From Pseudolabrys sp. Root1462 (lineage in GTDB: Bacteria > Pseudomonadota > Alphaproteobacteria > Rhizobiales > Xanthobacteraceae): a stretch of 64,000 bases of DNA. A model generated the notes under the pieces. The model saw only the letters and a program-made list of their open reading frames with translations, made no database searches and was not told where the DNA came from. A program made the position numbers and the translations under genes. Shown one piece after another: positions 8,161 through 16,145 of this stretch. The stretch covers positions 2,030,848 to 2,094,847 of the forward strand of contig NZ_LMFS01000001.1 in assembly GCF_001426945.1 (NCBI RefSeq). Reading direction: 5' to 3'. Position 1 is the stretch's first letter, and every line of letters begins with the position of its first letter.

Positions 8161-8175
8161 ATCGTCCCCCGTCCT

Positions 8176-9048
8176 TTATTCAGCAGCGACCGGCCGCGAC
8201 CGCGCCACCCGCGTGCCCCAGCGCGAACGCACGAAATCGAGCACCGTCACGGCGATGCCCGCCGCCAGAACTTCCCAGCCCGGCCGGATACCGATATCGA
8301 AGTCGAAGGCCGTGGCCAACACGCGCAGTGGCGAGATGTGGAATTCGATGGCAATGCCGATCGCCTCACCGGCGAATGTCAGCGCCGCGACAATGATGGC
8401 GAGAGCGAACAGGCTCAAAGTCGATAGCTCGTTTCGGTCCTGCCACCACGCCATCGCGCGATACGCGATGAGCCAGCCGAATAGCCCGGCGACGAAGATC
8501 GGCACCGTGACATCGGCCTTGGTCTGCTGGAAGTAGTGGATCAGCGCCAGCAGAGCGATGACGTAGATCGCCTGATGCAGCCGGCGCCAGCGCAGCCCGC
8601 CGAGTCTGCGCATCATCGTGTCGGTCGAGGTCGCCGCCAGCGCCGCCAACCCGATCCACGCGATGATGCCGATGATGAGATAGACCCGGTGCGTGATCTC
8701 GTGCACCACCTTGGCGAGATCATAGCCCTGATCGGCAATGTAGAGCGCCAGATGCGCGGCCGCGTAGCAGAACGTGCCAACGCCGATCATACGCCGCACA
8801 TCAATGAGATTGCCGTAACGGCCGATGCGGCGGAATGGCGTGATCGCCAGCGTGACGCCGAGCAGCACCAGGGTCCAGAACCCGGCGCGATGGATCAGAT
8901 CATTGAGCGGCCGCGCGCCGTGAGCGATGGCGCCGGCATCGACGAGGGCCTTCGCCAGCGGAAACAACAACAGCACGAGGGCGACGATACGCAGCGCCGA
9001 AACGCGGCCGCGGCGGTCGCGCCAAAGTTCAAAAGTCGAAACTCTCAT
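8176..9048 (-). CDS. MsrQ-like heme-binding membrane protein with C-terminal extension
   Basis: The product is about 290 residues; an ATG at 9078 would add ten. The core matches MsrQ/YedZ: HRAGFWTLVLLGVTLAITPFRR, RRMIGVGTFCYAAAHLALY, then WRRLHQAIYVIALLALIHYF, giving the conserved heme-ligand histidines in a ferric-reductase-type four-helix core. MsrQ normally passes electrons to the periplasmic reductase MsrP to repair methionine sulfoxide. No msrP is seen here. After about residue 200 there are roughly 90 extra residues with two or three hydrophobic segments, longer than ordinary MsrQ (about 200 residues). Confidence 0.75.
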   Translation of the reverse strand: MRVSTFELWRDRRGRVSALRIVALVLLLFPLAKALVDAGAIAHGARPLNDLIHRAGFWTLVLLGVTLAITPFRRIGRYGNLIDVRRMIGVGTFCYAAAHLALYIADQGYDLAKVVHEITHRVYLIIGIIAWIGLAALAATSTDTMMRRLGGLRWRRLHQAIYVIALLALIHYFQQTKADVTVPIFVAGLFGWLIAYRAMAWWQDRNELSTLSLFALAIIVAALTFAGEAIGIAIEFHISPLRVLATAFDFDIGIRPGWEVLAAGIAVTVLDFVRSRWGTRVARSRPVAAE

Positions 9049-9247
9049 CGCACTGCGCCTGACCTCACTCGCTGTCATAGGAAGGCGGTAGCACAAGGGC
9101 CCGGAGATAACCGCTAAAGCCTCCGTGAGCGGCCCGTGACCCGACGTCCTCCGCGTGCAGAACCTAGCATACGACGCGGGGCTGCCTTTTTCTCGCCCCA
9201 AGAGCATCCGCCTCGCAGGCCCTGATCGAACCTCGGGCTCGCGGGCG

Positions 9248-9703
9248 TCAAACGCGCGGCAACGGGCGGCCGCCCTGCTCTTTCGATGGCACCTTCACCC
9301 AGGCTTCGCCGTCAAGCACGACGTCGTCCCCGACCCGGCAGGTACAGGCCAGGCGGGCGCGGGACTTTTCGGGTAGCAGCTCGGCCACCGAGACGATGAC
9401 ATCGACGGTGTCGCCGATCTTCACCGGCGCGCGGAAGTTCAGAGTCTGCGAGATATAAATGGCGCCGGGGCCCGGCAGCCGCGTGCCGAGCACCGCCGAG
9501 ATCAGGCTTGCGGTGTAGAGGCCGTGCGCGATGCGGGTGCCGAACGGCGTCTGCGCCGCGAAATGCTCCGATAGATGGATTGGATTGCGGTCGCCGCTGA
9601 TTTCGGCAAAGCCGACCACATCCGACGACGATACCTGCTTGGACAGCTTCTCGGTCTGCCCGACAGTGAGATCTTCAAAATAGAGCGTTTGCAGCGGGAG
9701 CAT
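9248..9703 (-). CDS. MaoC family (R)-specific enoyl-CoA hydratase
   Basis: The protein is 151 residues, a single hot-dog domain. YFEDLTVGQ opens it, and ISGDRNPIHL with RIAHGLYTASLIS supplies the catalytic Asp and His of the R-hydratase motif, as in PhaJ. It would hydrate trans-2-enoyl-CoA to (R)-3-hydroxyacyl-CoA, for example for polyhydroxyalkanoate supply. The ATG at 9703 lies two bases after the stop of the upstream MFS gene; another ATG at 9712 overlaps that gene. The two genes are clearly coupled. Confidence 0.85.
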   Translation of the reverse strand: MLPLQTLYFEDLTVGQTEKLSKQVSSSDVVGFAEISGDRNPIHLSEHFAAQTPFGTRIAHGLYTASLISAVLGTRLPGPGAIYISQTLNFRAPVKIGDTVDVIVSVAELLPEKSRARLACTCRVGDDVVLDGEAWVKVPSKEQGGRPLPRV

Positions 9704-9705
9704 TA

Positions 9706-10929
9706 TTACCATTCCGTAGGTCGTTGCGCCCGGTACAAAAGCCACACCAAGCCGATCAGCACAACATTGATCAGGGCCAGCCCGGTCAATAAGCCGATGG
9801 TCGCATCGGCTCCGAACCGTTCGATCATCAGCGCGCCAGCCGATGGCGCCAAGGCCTGCACGATCAGGCTGGGAAAGGCAATTTTGCCCATCAGCCGCGG
9901 AAAACGGACCGGCCCGAACAGCGCGAGAGGCAGGGTGCCGCGGCCGACCCAAGAGATACCGTAACCGGCGCCGTAAATGAGAATGGTCAGGACCAGATAC
10001 GGGAAGCCGCCGGCCAGCAGACCGAGTCCAAGCGCCATCAGCACGCAGCATCCGATCATGGTCCAGACGGGATGATACCCGGTGCCGAACAGTCGTTCGA
10101 CAACACGAGCGCCAACCTGCGCCGGGCCGAACAGCGTGCCGTAGCTGACAGCCGCGGCTGCTGCGACGCCCTTCGCCTGAAGGAAGATCATGAAATGCAC
10201 GATGACGATGGCACCGATGCCCGCGGCGAATGACAGGACCGTCGCGACGAGCGTGAATAGGAGCCGTTCGTTTCTGATCGGCGGCGACGCGCGCTGAACA
10301 TCGGCGGATGTCTCGTCGCCCGTCGCGCGCGGCGGCGTCACCCGCTTTGGTGTCACCGTCAGTTGCAGCGGCAGCGCCAGCACGAGATGCAGCCCGGCAT
10401 AGATGAGACAGGCTGTTCGCCAGCCGGTGTGTTCGATCATGAAGGCGCTGAGCGGCCAGCACACCGTACTCGAGAAACCGCCGAACAAGGTCAGGTTGGT
10501 GATGGGCCCACGCGCCGTATCGCCATAGCGCTGCCCCAGCGCTGCAAAGACCGCATCGTAAAGCCCGCTACCCATGCCGAGGCCCATCACCACCCAGGCG
10601 ACGAGATAGATTGCCGTGTTGGGCGCAAAGGCGACGCCGGTCAGGCCTGCCGCGTTCAACAGTGAACTTGCGGCCAGGACTGGACGCGCGCCGTTCCGAT
10701 CGATGAGGCGTCCAACCTGCGGCGAAATCAGACCCGCCACCATCAGGCCGATCGAGGTGCCTGAGACGACGATGCCCAGGGACCAACCGGTATCAGCGAC
10801 AATCGGTGCAGCAAAGACCGCCGGAAAATAGAACGACGTTCCCCAGGCGAGGATCTGGACCACACCGAGCGCACTGACGACCAGACGGCGATCAAGATCG
10901 TCCGGCGATGGATTGGATACACCCTGCAA
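9706..10929 (-). CDS. MFS transporter
   Basis: The protein has 407 residues and about twelve hydrophobic helices split by a polar central loop (about residues 198-228), the usual major facilitator layout. The loop-2-type motif appears as GRLIDRNGARPV near residue 73. The only plausible start is a TTG at 10929, with a weak ribosome site, so the true start is uncertain by a few residues. The substrate is unknown; coupling to the MaoC hydratase hints at an organic acid. Confidence 0.82.
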   Translation of the reverse strand: MQGVSNPSPDDLDRRLVVSALGVVQILAWGTSFYFPAVFAAPIVADTGWSLGIVVSGTSIGLMVAGLISPQVGRLIDRNGARPVLAASSLLNAAGLTGVAFAPNTAIYLVAWVVMGLGMGSGLYDAVFAALGQRYGDTARGPITNLTLFGGFSSTVCWPLSAFMIEHTGWRTACLIYAGLHLVLALPLQLTVTPKRVTPPRATGDETSADVQRASPPIRNERLLFTLVATVLSFAAGIGAIVIVHFMIFLQAKGVAAAAAVSYGTLFGPAQVGARVVERLFGTGYHPVWTMIGCCVLMALGLGLLAGGFPYLVLTILIYGAGYGISWVGRGTLPLALFGPVRFPRLMGKIAFPSLIVQALAPSAGALMIERFGADATIGLLTGLALINVVLIGLVWLLYRAQRPTEW

Positions 10930-11371
10930 GACCTGCCCCCGGCCGGCACCCTATACAGTCCCGACACCGCCGGATATGAGCCCAAAGCCGGGGGAAACCG
11001 GCCCTCTTGTTGTTAACATGCGGTTAACGCATAGGTCGATATTGCGCCGCATCATAGAACGTGTCGCAAAACCGTCTGATTCACTGCCCCAGTTTCGCAA
11101 AGCTCGAAAAATTGGCCAAACCGGCACGTATTTGGCGCAGCGACGACGCAATCGGGTGCGGTGCACAAACGATGAGCACGAGTTTCCACTGCCTACCGGG
11201 CGGCCTTTTGTGGTTTCTACCATTTATGTCGGTATAACAGTGGCTTACGCCATGCAATTTTGCTTAGCTGCACCGCAACATTACTGCTTCTCATCTGGGC
11301 AAGGATGAGTATGTTTGCGGCACACCGATCGAGCAGAAGCCCTGATCGCAGAACCGAATAGCTAGAAAGAG
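10930..11371. other. 442-base intergenic region, relatively AT-rich
   Basis: This stretch separates the MFS gene from the DUF1127 gene, which are divergent. No convincing gene lies in it; open frames have no protein-like composition. It holds GTTAAC-ATGCG-GTTAAC at 11012-11028, the TTGCGGTGCA core (inverted) at 11269-11278, and a 19-codon open frame (11305-11361) after AAGG. It probably contains promoters for both flanking genes. Confidence 0.5.
11269..11278 (-). promoter_or_regulatory. TTGCGGTGCA motif upstream of the DUF1127 gene
   Basis: TGCACCGCAA on the plus strand is the reverse complement of the TTGCGGTGCA core found at 2798-2807. It lies about 95 bases upstream of the DUF1127 start. 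Two copies upstream of regulated-looking genes suggest a shared operator. Confidence 0.35.
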
Positions 11372-11533
11372 ATGACCATGTTTGCCGCCCTCGTCCGCTT
11401 CGTCCAGGAATGGAAGCGTTACAGCCGCAGCGTCCGCGAGCTCTCGCGCCTCGACGATCGCGAATTGGCCGATATCGGCCTGAACCGCTCGGAAATCGAG
11501 CGCGCTGCCTGGGGCGCCGCTCGCCAGGCCTAA
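11372..11533 (+). CDS. DUF1127 small protein
   Basis: This 53-residue protein has an aromatic/basic N-terminal helix (MFAALVRFVQEWKRYSRSV) and the family signature RELSRLDDRELADIGLNRSEI at about residues 23-43. DUF1127 proteins are common in alphaproteobacteria; some act in RNA turnover or phosphate and stress responses through Arg-rich C-termini, but this one lacks an Arg-rich tail. ATGs at 11372 and 11378 are both possible. It is too short for many gene finders and is followed by a clear terminator. Confidence 0.88.
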   Translation: MTMFAALVRFVQEWKRYSRSVRELSRLDDRELADIGLNRSEIERAAWGAARQA

Positions 11534-11583
11534 CTGCCGCAAGGTGGTTGAGCGGGGTATCGCTTCAGATATCCCAACTGACT

Positions 11584-11609
11584 AAACGCCCGCGACTTCG
11601 CGGGCGTTT
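11584..11609. terminator. Intrinsic terminator, bidirectional
   Basis: AAACGCCCGCG (11584-11594) and CGCGGGCGTTT (11599-11609) pair perfectly over eleven bases around loop ACTT, with A/T ends that serve both directions. It lies between the DUF1127 gene and the convergent secreted protein gene. Confidence 0.8.
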
Positions 11610-11627
11610 CGATTCCGGGGACCGGCT

Positions 11628-12251
11628 TCAGTCCGACTCCATCCAGCGATCGAGCGTCATGATTTCCGGCGCCTGGCCATAGGCCCGCGTCCACGCATCG
11701 ACCGACCATTTGACGCCTGTTTCCTTCTCCAGCAATACCGCCGTCGCATGCGGCGCCTTCAAATCGAAGATGTGGCCGCGGGCTTGGGGTGCGTCGACCG
11801 TGTGGTAGTGCAGCAGCCCCAGCTCCTGAAGCAGCAGCAGCAGTGACGTCGTGTTGCGGCTGGTGTCGATACAGTCGAACTGGCGCTTGTCGTACATGTA
11901 TTCCCGATTGGCGCGGGCGACGTGCCCGGCCGTGCCAGCGACTTGGGCGATGCGCTTGTCGAACCAGGCCCCAGCCGCGGCCACAGCCTGACGCTCCTTC
12001 GCCGCGGAACCGCTTCCCCCCGCCATCAGCTTCTTGAGCGTGGCATGGTCGGCGGGGGTGAGGCCGAGCTCGGCGCGATATTGGCAGCCGAAGCCATGAC
12101 ACACGGTCATGAACGACGGCGTCGGCGGTGATATCGACAGTTCGCCATAAGCCGCCGCGGCTACGGCGGCTGCGTCCTGCCCGGCCGCGGCCGGCGCCGC
12201 CGCAACGAGCGAAAATGCCAGGGCCAGCGCGGCCCTCGTCCCTGAATTCAT
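11628..12251 (-). CDS. Secreted protein with possible transglutaminase-like Cys-His-Asp triad
   Basis: The protein is 207 residues from the ATG at 12251; an upstream ATG at 12266 adds five residues before the signal peptide. Residues 1-24 form a typical signal peptide ending AAAG. Cys51 and Cys56 may form a disulfide. The C-terminal half has [10 protein letters not shown] (C127), APHATAVL (H168) and WSVDAW (D185) in the order and spacing seen in bacterial transglutaminase-like cysteine proteinases. I infer that fold; the overall sequence is not one I can name. It would act in the periplasm. It is divergent from trmFO with a short gap. Confidence 0.65.
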   Translation of the reverse strand: MNSGTRAALALAFSLVAAAPAAAGQDAAAVAAAAYGELSISPPTPSFMTVCHGFGCQYRAELGLTPADHATLKKLMAGGSGSAAKERQAVAAAGAWFDKRIAQVAGTAGHVARANREYMYDKRQFDCIDTSRNTTSLLLLLQELGLLHYHTVDAPQARGHIFDLKAPHATAVLLEKETGVKWSVDAWTRAYGQAPEIMTLDRWMESD

Positions 12252-12290
12252 GCCAATACCCGCCATTGCCGCTCAAGCCGTGAGCGCCTA

Positions 12291-13739
12291 ATGATCCTGC
12301 CTATGAGCAATCCCACAACCCCGGCCAAATTTCAGCCCATTCACATCGTCGGCGGTGGATTAGCCGGCTCCGAAGCCGCCTGGCAACTCGCCCGGGCCGG
12401 CATCCCCGTGATCCTGCATGAGATGCGGCCGCAGCGCGAGACACCGGCGCATAAAACCGACGGCTATGCGGAACTCGTCTGTTCCAACTCGTTCCGCTCC
12501 GACCACAAGGAGCACAATGCGGTCGGCCTGCTGCACGAGGAGATGCGCCGGCTCGGCTCGCTGATCATGCGCGCGGCCGACGGCCATCAAGTCCCCGCCG
12601 GCGGCGCGCTGGCGGTGGATCGCGACGGCTTCTCCGCGGCCGTCACCGCGGCGCTGCAAGCCGAACCGCTGATCACGCTCGAGCGCGGCGAAGTCGCGGT
12701 GCCGCCGGCCGACTGGGACAGCGTCATCATCGCCACCGGCCCGCTCACCTCGCCCGATCTCGCCGCCGCGATCGCGCAGCGCACCGGCGAGACGCAGCTC
12801 GCCTTCTTCGACGCCATCGCGCCGATCGTGCACGCTGACTCGATCGACATGGAGAAGGCCTGGTTCCAGTCGCGCTACGACAAGGCCGGCCCCGGCGGCT
12901 CCGGCGCCGACTACATCAACTGCCCGATGTCGCGCGAGCAATACGACGCCTTTGTCGAAGCGCTGATCGCCGGCGACAAGACCTCGTTCAAGGAGTGGGA
13001 AGCGAACACGCCCTACTTCAGCGGCTGCCTGCCGATCGAGGTGATGGCCGAGCGCGGCCGCGAGACCTTGCGCCACGGCCCGATGAAGCCGTTCGGCCTG
13101 ACCAATCCGCGCTCGCCCGATGTGAAGTCCTACGCCGTCGTGCAACTGCGTCAGGACAACAAGCTCGGCACTCTGTTCAACATGGTCGGTTTCCAGACCA
13201 AGCTGAAGCATGGCGAGCAGGTGCGCATTTTCCGCACCATCCCGGGCCTCGAGAACGCCGACTTCGCGCGCCTCGGCGGCCTGCACCGCAATACGTTTCT
13301 CAATTCGCCGAAGCTGCTCGACGAGACGCTGCGGCTCAAGGCCTATCCAGCCTGGCGCTTTGCCGGTCAGATCACCGGCTGCGAAGGTTATGTCGAGAGC
13401 GCCGCGGTCGGCCTGATGGCGGCGCGCTTTGCCGCCGCCGAACGGCGCGGCGAGATGCTCGAGCCTCCGCCGCCGACCACGGCGCACGGCGCTCTCCTCG
13501 CGCACATCACCGGCGGCCATATCGAAACCATCGACGCCGGCACGTCATCGTTTCAGCCGATGAACATCAATTTCGGCCTGTTTCCGCCGATCGCCGATCC
13601 GGTTACGTACGACAAGGACGGCCGCAAGTTCGGCCGCGGCTCGGCGAAAAACCTTGCCCGCAAGGGCGCGCTGAGCGCCCGAGCGCTCGATGATCTCGCG
13701 CGGTGGATCGATGGCACACGCAGCGAGGCGGCGGAGTAG
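12291..13739 (+). CDS. trmFO: Methylenetetrahydrofolate-tRNA-(uracil-5-)-methyltransferase TrmFO
   Basis: The 482-residue enzyme makes 5-methyluridine at position 54 of tRNA using methylene-THF and FADH2. The N-terminal FAD-binding [15 protein letters not shown] (about residues 17-31), [11 protein letters not shown], and the later [28 protein letters not shown] and NINFGLFPP blocks are diagnostic of the family. Length fits. A second ATG at 12303 is possible. It is encoded divergently from the secreted protein and convergently with the NDUFAF6-like gene, as in other Rhizobiales. Confidence 0.95.
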   Translation: MILPMSNPTTPAKFQPIHIVGGGLAGSEAAWQLARAGIPVILHEMRPQRETPAHKTDGYAELVCSNSFRSDHKEHNAVGLLHEEMRRLGSLIMRAADGHQVPAGGALAVDRDGFSAAVTAALQAEPLITLERGEVAVPPADWDSVIIATGPLTSPDLAAAIAQRTGETQLAFFDAIAPIVHADSIDMEKAWFQSRYDKAGPGGSGADYINCPMSREQYDAFVEALIAGDKTSFKEWEANTPYFSGCLPIEVMAERGRETLRHGPMKPFGLTNPRSPDVKSYAVVQLRQDNKLGTLFNMVGFQTKLKHGEQVRIFRTIPGLENADFARLGGLHRNTFLNSPKLLDETLRLKAYPAWRFAGQITGCEGYVESAAVGLMAARFAAAERRGEMLEPPPPTTAHGALLAHITGGHIETIDAGTSSFQPMNINFGLFPPIADPVTYDKDGRKFGRGSAKNLARKGALSARALDDLARWIDGTRSEAAE

Positions 13740-13804
13740 CTTCTCGGACGCGCTAAAATCCGCTCGTCCCCGCGGTCTGTGCGGTTGCTGCAGCGCGCCG
13801 ATAC

Positions 13805-14656
13805 TTACGCTTCGAATATCCTTCGCGGATTGCGCGCCGCCCGCCAGATCAGCCATTGCCGCGTCAGCGACGATAACGGCGCGACGTCGAACGGCTCGTA
13901 ACCGCGGCGGTCCATCGGCCGCAGCGTCGGGCCGATCAGCGCCAGCGGCAGCAGCGCCGGCAGGATCAACTTCGGCACGTGCGGCACCTCCGAGCGCGCC
14001 GCCGCCATCTGCCGGCGCGCGTGCCGGCGCAACTCAGCCAGCGCCGATTTGAACGCATCGCTGACCTTGCCGGCATAGACCTCGTCGAGATCGACCTTAT
14101 GGCGATCGAGCACCTCCAGCGGCACGAACATCTGCCGCCGCGACACGTGCTTGGCCAGGTTGGTCAGAATCCAGGTCACCGTCGCGGCGATGCCGGCGCC
14201 GCGCATCAGCATCATCGCATCGGGTCCGCCGCCGCCGAGCATCTCGATCGCGACGTCGAGCAGCGCCGACCGCGTCATCACCGCGTAGTTGTCGAGCACG
14301 TCCAGCGTGCCCATCGGGTCGTCGTAGAGGTCGAAGCTGTGCGCATCGACGATGCCGGTCAGGCGGTCCGGCTTGATGTTGCTGCGCCGGAGGCCGTCGA
14401 TCAGCGCGGAGGCGACCGGGTGCGCCGCCGCCTCGCCGTCACGCTTGCCCTCCAGCACCTCGCGCCACCACTGCAGGCGGATCTCGCCCGGCATCGGCTC
14501 CCGCGCGACGTCGCGAACCCGAGCGATCTCGATGTCGAAGGCATAGAGCCCGAACAGCGCCGCGCGCTTATCCTCGGGCGCGAACAGGGTCGCGAGATAG
14601 CGGTCGCGGTCAGCCTCGCGCACCAGCGCAGCGCAATGATCGGCGGAACTCGGCAT
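13805..14656 (-). CDS. Squalene/phytoene synthase-like protein, NDUFAF6 type, probably non-catalytic
   Basis: The protein is 283 residues with the isoprenoid-synthase helical pattern. The two Asp-rich metal-binding motifs of squalene and phytoene synthases are not intact: the first region reads AFDIEIARVRD and the second LTNLAKHVSRRQ in place of an RDVxED-type motif. This is how the complex I assembly factor NDUFAF6 differs from true synthases. It lies beside an NDUFAF3-like gene and secDF. I infer a role in respiratory complex assembly rather than carotenoid or hopanoid synthesis. Confidence 0.75.
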   Translation of the reverse strand: MPSSADHCAALVREADRDRYLATLFAPEDKRAALFGLYAFDIEIARVRDVAREPMPGEIRLQWWREVLEGKRDGEAAAHPVASALIDGLRRSNIKPDRLTGIVDAHSFDLYDDPMGTLDVLDNYAVMTRSALLDVAIEMLGGGGPDAMMLMRGAGIAATVTWILTNLAKHVSRRQMFVPLEVLDRHKVDLDEVYAGKVSDAFKSALAELRRHARRQMAAARSEVPHVPKLILPALLPLALIGPTLRPMDRRGYEPFDVAPLSSLTRQWLIWRAARNPRRIFEA

Positions 14657-14673
14657 GGCGTGCGCCTTGTAAC

Positions 14674-15063
14674 TTAGTCGACCGCGATCAGCCCAACGCC
14701 GGCGCGGCGGTTCTCGGCCAGCAGCACGTTATAGGTGCGGACGGCGGCGCCCGTCGTCATGACGTCAACCGATATCGAATGGTCGTGGAACAGGGCCCGC
14801 AGCCGTTGCGGCAGCAGCGCCGGATCGCGGCCGGCGCCGATCAGGAATACGTCGAGCGTCTCGCCCCGCGCGAAGACCTGCGCCAGCGTGCGTTCGCTGA
14901 CATCGGCCATCGACGCCACCGGCCAGGCCCACATGCCGTCGGGAAAGCAGAGCAGCGAGCCGCGGTGCGACATGCCGCCGAACCGGAAGCCGCCATTGCC
15001 GTAAGCCTCGATCTGCGCTGGCGTCGGCAGATGCGGCGCATCGCTGCCGAGGTCATCCGCCAT
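14674..15063 (-). CDS. Mth938-like domain protein (NDUFAF3 homologue)
   Basis: This 129-residue protein belongs to the Mth938/DUF498 family: a conserved IEAYGNGGFRFGGMSHRGSLL strand region, VFLIGAGRDPALLP, and the C-terminal VDVMTTGAAVRTYNVLLAENR. The mitochondrial member NDUFAF3 assists complex I assembly. The gene is two bases from secF and 17 from the NDUFAF6-like gene, so it is part of one operon running yajC-secD-secF-this-NDUFAF6-like. Confidence 0.88.
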   Translation of the reverse strand: MADDLGSDAPHLPTPAQIEAYGNGGFRFGGMSHRGSLLCFPDGMWAWPVASMADVSERTLAQVFARGETLDVFLIGAGRDPALLPQRLRALFHDHSISVDVMTTGAAVRTYNVLLAENRRAGVGLIAVD

Positions 15064-15065
15064 CG

Positions 15066-16130
15066 TCAGCGGCGGCCTTTGGGTTTCGGCTTGTTGGTGA
15101 CCGAGGTCTTGCCGCCCGGCCGCTTCGCCGGCGTTTCGGCCACTTCGTCGCTGGGTGTGTCTTCGACGAACCGCGCCGGAATGGCATTCGGATTGACGAT
15201 CTCCGGCTCCGGCTCCGCCGACAGCGCGTCGCGGCCGGTGCCGACACCGAGATAGATCAGGATCGGGGCGGCGATGAAGATCGACGTATAGGTGCCGACG
15301 AGCACGACGCCGAACATCATGGTGGCGGTGAACGAGTGGATCGCCTGGCCGCCGAACAGCAGCAACGCAAACAGCGCCAGCGTCACCGTGACGTGGGTGA
15401 TGACCGAGCGCGACAGGGTCTGATTGACCGAGGCGTTGAGCAGGTCAGCCATCGGCATCTTCTTGTAGCGGCGCAGCATCTCGCGGATACGGTCGTAGAT
15501 GACCACGGTATCGTTGAGCGAATAACCGAGAATGGTGAGCAGCGCCGCGATGCTGGTGAGGTCGAAATCGATCTGCGCCATCGACATGAAGCCGATGGTG
15601 AGCACCAGGTCGTGCACGTTGGCGATCATGGCGCCGAGCGCGAACTGCCACTCGAAGCGGAACCACAGGTAAATCAGAATGCAGAGGATGGCGAGGCCGA
15701 GGCCGATCACGCCATAGGACAACAGCTCGCCGGAGACACGCGGACCGACCACCTCGACGCGGCGATACTGGATCTGGTCGCCGAGCGCGGCCTTCACCTT
15801 GGTCACGGCCTGCTGCTGGGCGGCATCGCCGCCCGGCTGCTCGGCAACGCGGATCAGGACTTCGCTCGGGCCGCCGAACTGCTGCAACTGCACTTCGCCG
15901 AGGCCGAGAGCGCCAAGCGTGGCGCGCATCTTGGCGAGATCGGCGGGACCGGCAGTCTCGCGCACCTCCATCAAGGTGCCGCCCTTGAAGTCGATGCCGA
16001 AATTCAGGCCGTGGAAGAAATACAGCACGATCGCGATGATCGACAGCAAAGCCGACAGCGGAAAGCTGATGCGCCTGAAGCGCATGAAGTCGAACTTGGT
16101 GTTGTCGGGAACGATGCGGAGAAGACGCAT
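15066..16130 (-). CDS. secF: Protein translocase subunit SecF
   Basis: The 354-residue membrane protein has the SecF plan: TM1 (about residues 23-40), the N-terminal motif FGIDFKGGTLMEV, a periplasmic domain, then five TM helices from about 140 on. VIYDRIRE and the helix around LNDTVVIYDRI are conserved in the RND-related core. SecDF uses the proton gradient to pull exported proteins out of SecYEG. The C-terminus carries a Lys/Pro-rich tail of about 45 residues. It follows secD by 15 bases. Confidence 0.95.
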   Translation of the reverse strand: MRLLRIVPDNTKFDFMRFRRISFPLSALLSIIAIVLYFFHGLNFGIDFKGGTLMEVRETAGPADLAKMRATLGALGLGEVQLQQFGGPSEVLIRVAEQPGGDAAQQQAVTKVKAALGDQIQYRRVEVVGPRVSGELLSYGVIGLGLAILCILIYLWFRFEWQFALGAMIANVHDLVLTIGFMSMAQIDFDLTSIAALLTILGYSLNDTVVIYDRIREMLRRYKKMPMADLLNASVNQTLSRSVITHVTVTLALFALLLFGGQAIHSFTATMMFGVVLVGTYTSIFIAAPILIYLGVGTGRDALSAEPEPEIVNPNAIPARFVEDTPSDEVAETPAKRPGGKTSVTNKPKPKGRR

Positions 16131-16145
16131 GATGTAATCCCCGCC

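Noticed and set aside
13805..14656. Genuine phytoene or squalene synthase
   Set aside because: The Asp-rich motifs needed for metal binding are missing and no carotenoid or hopanoid genes are near.
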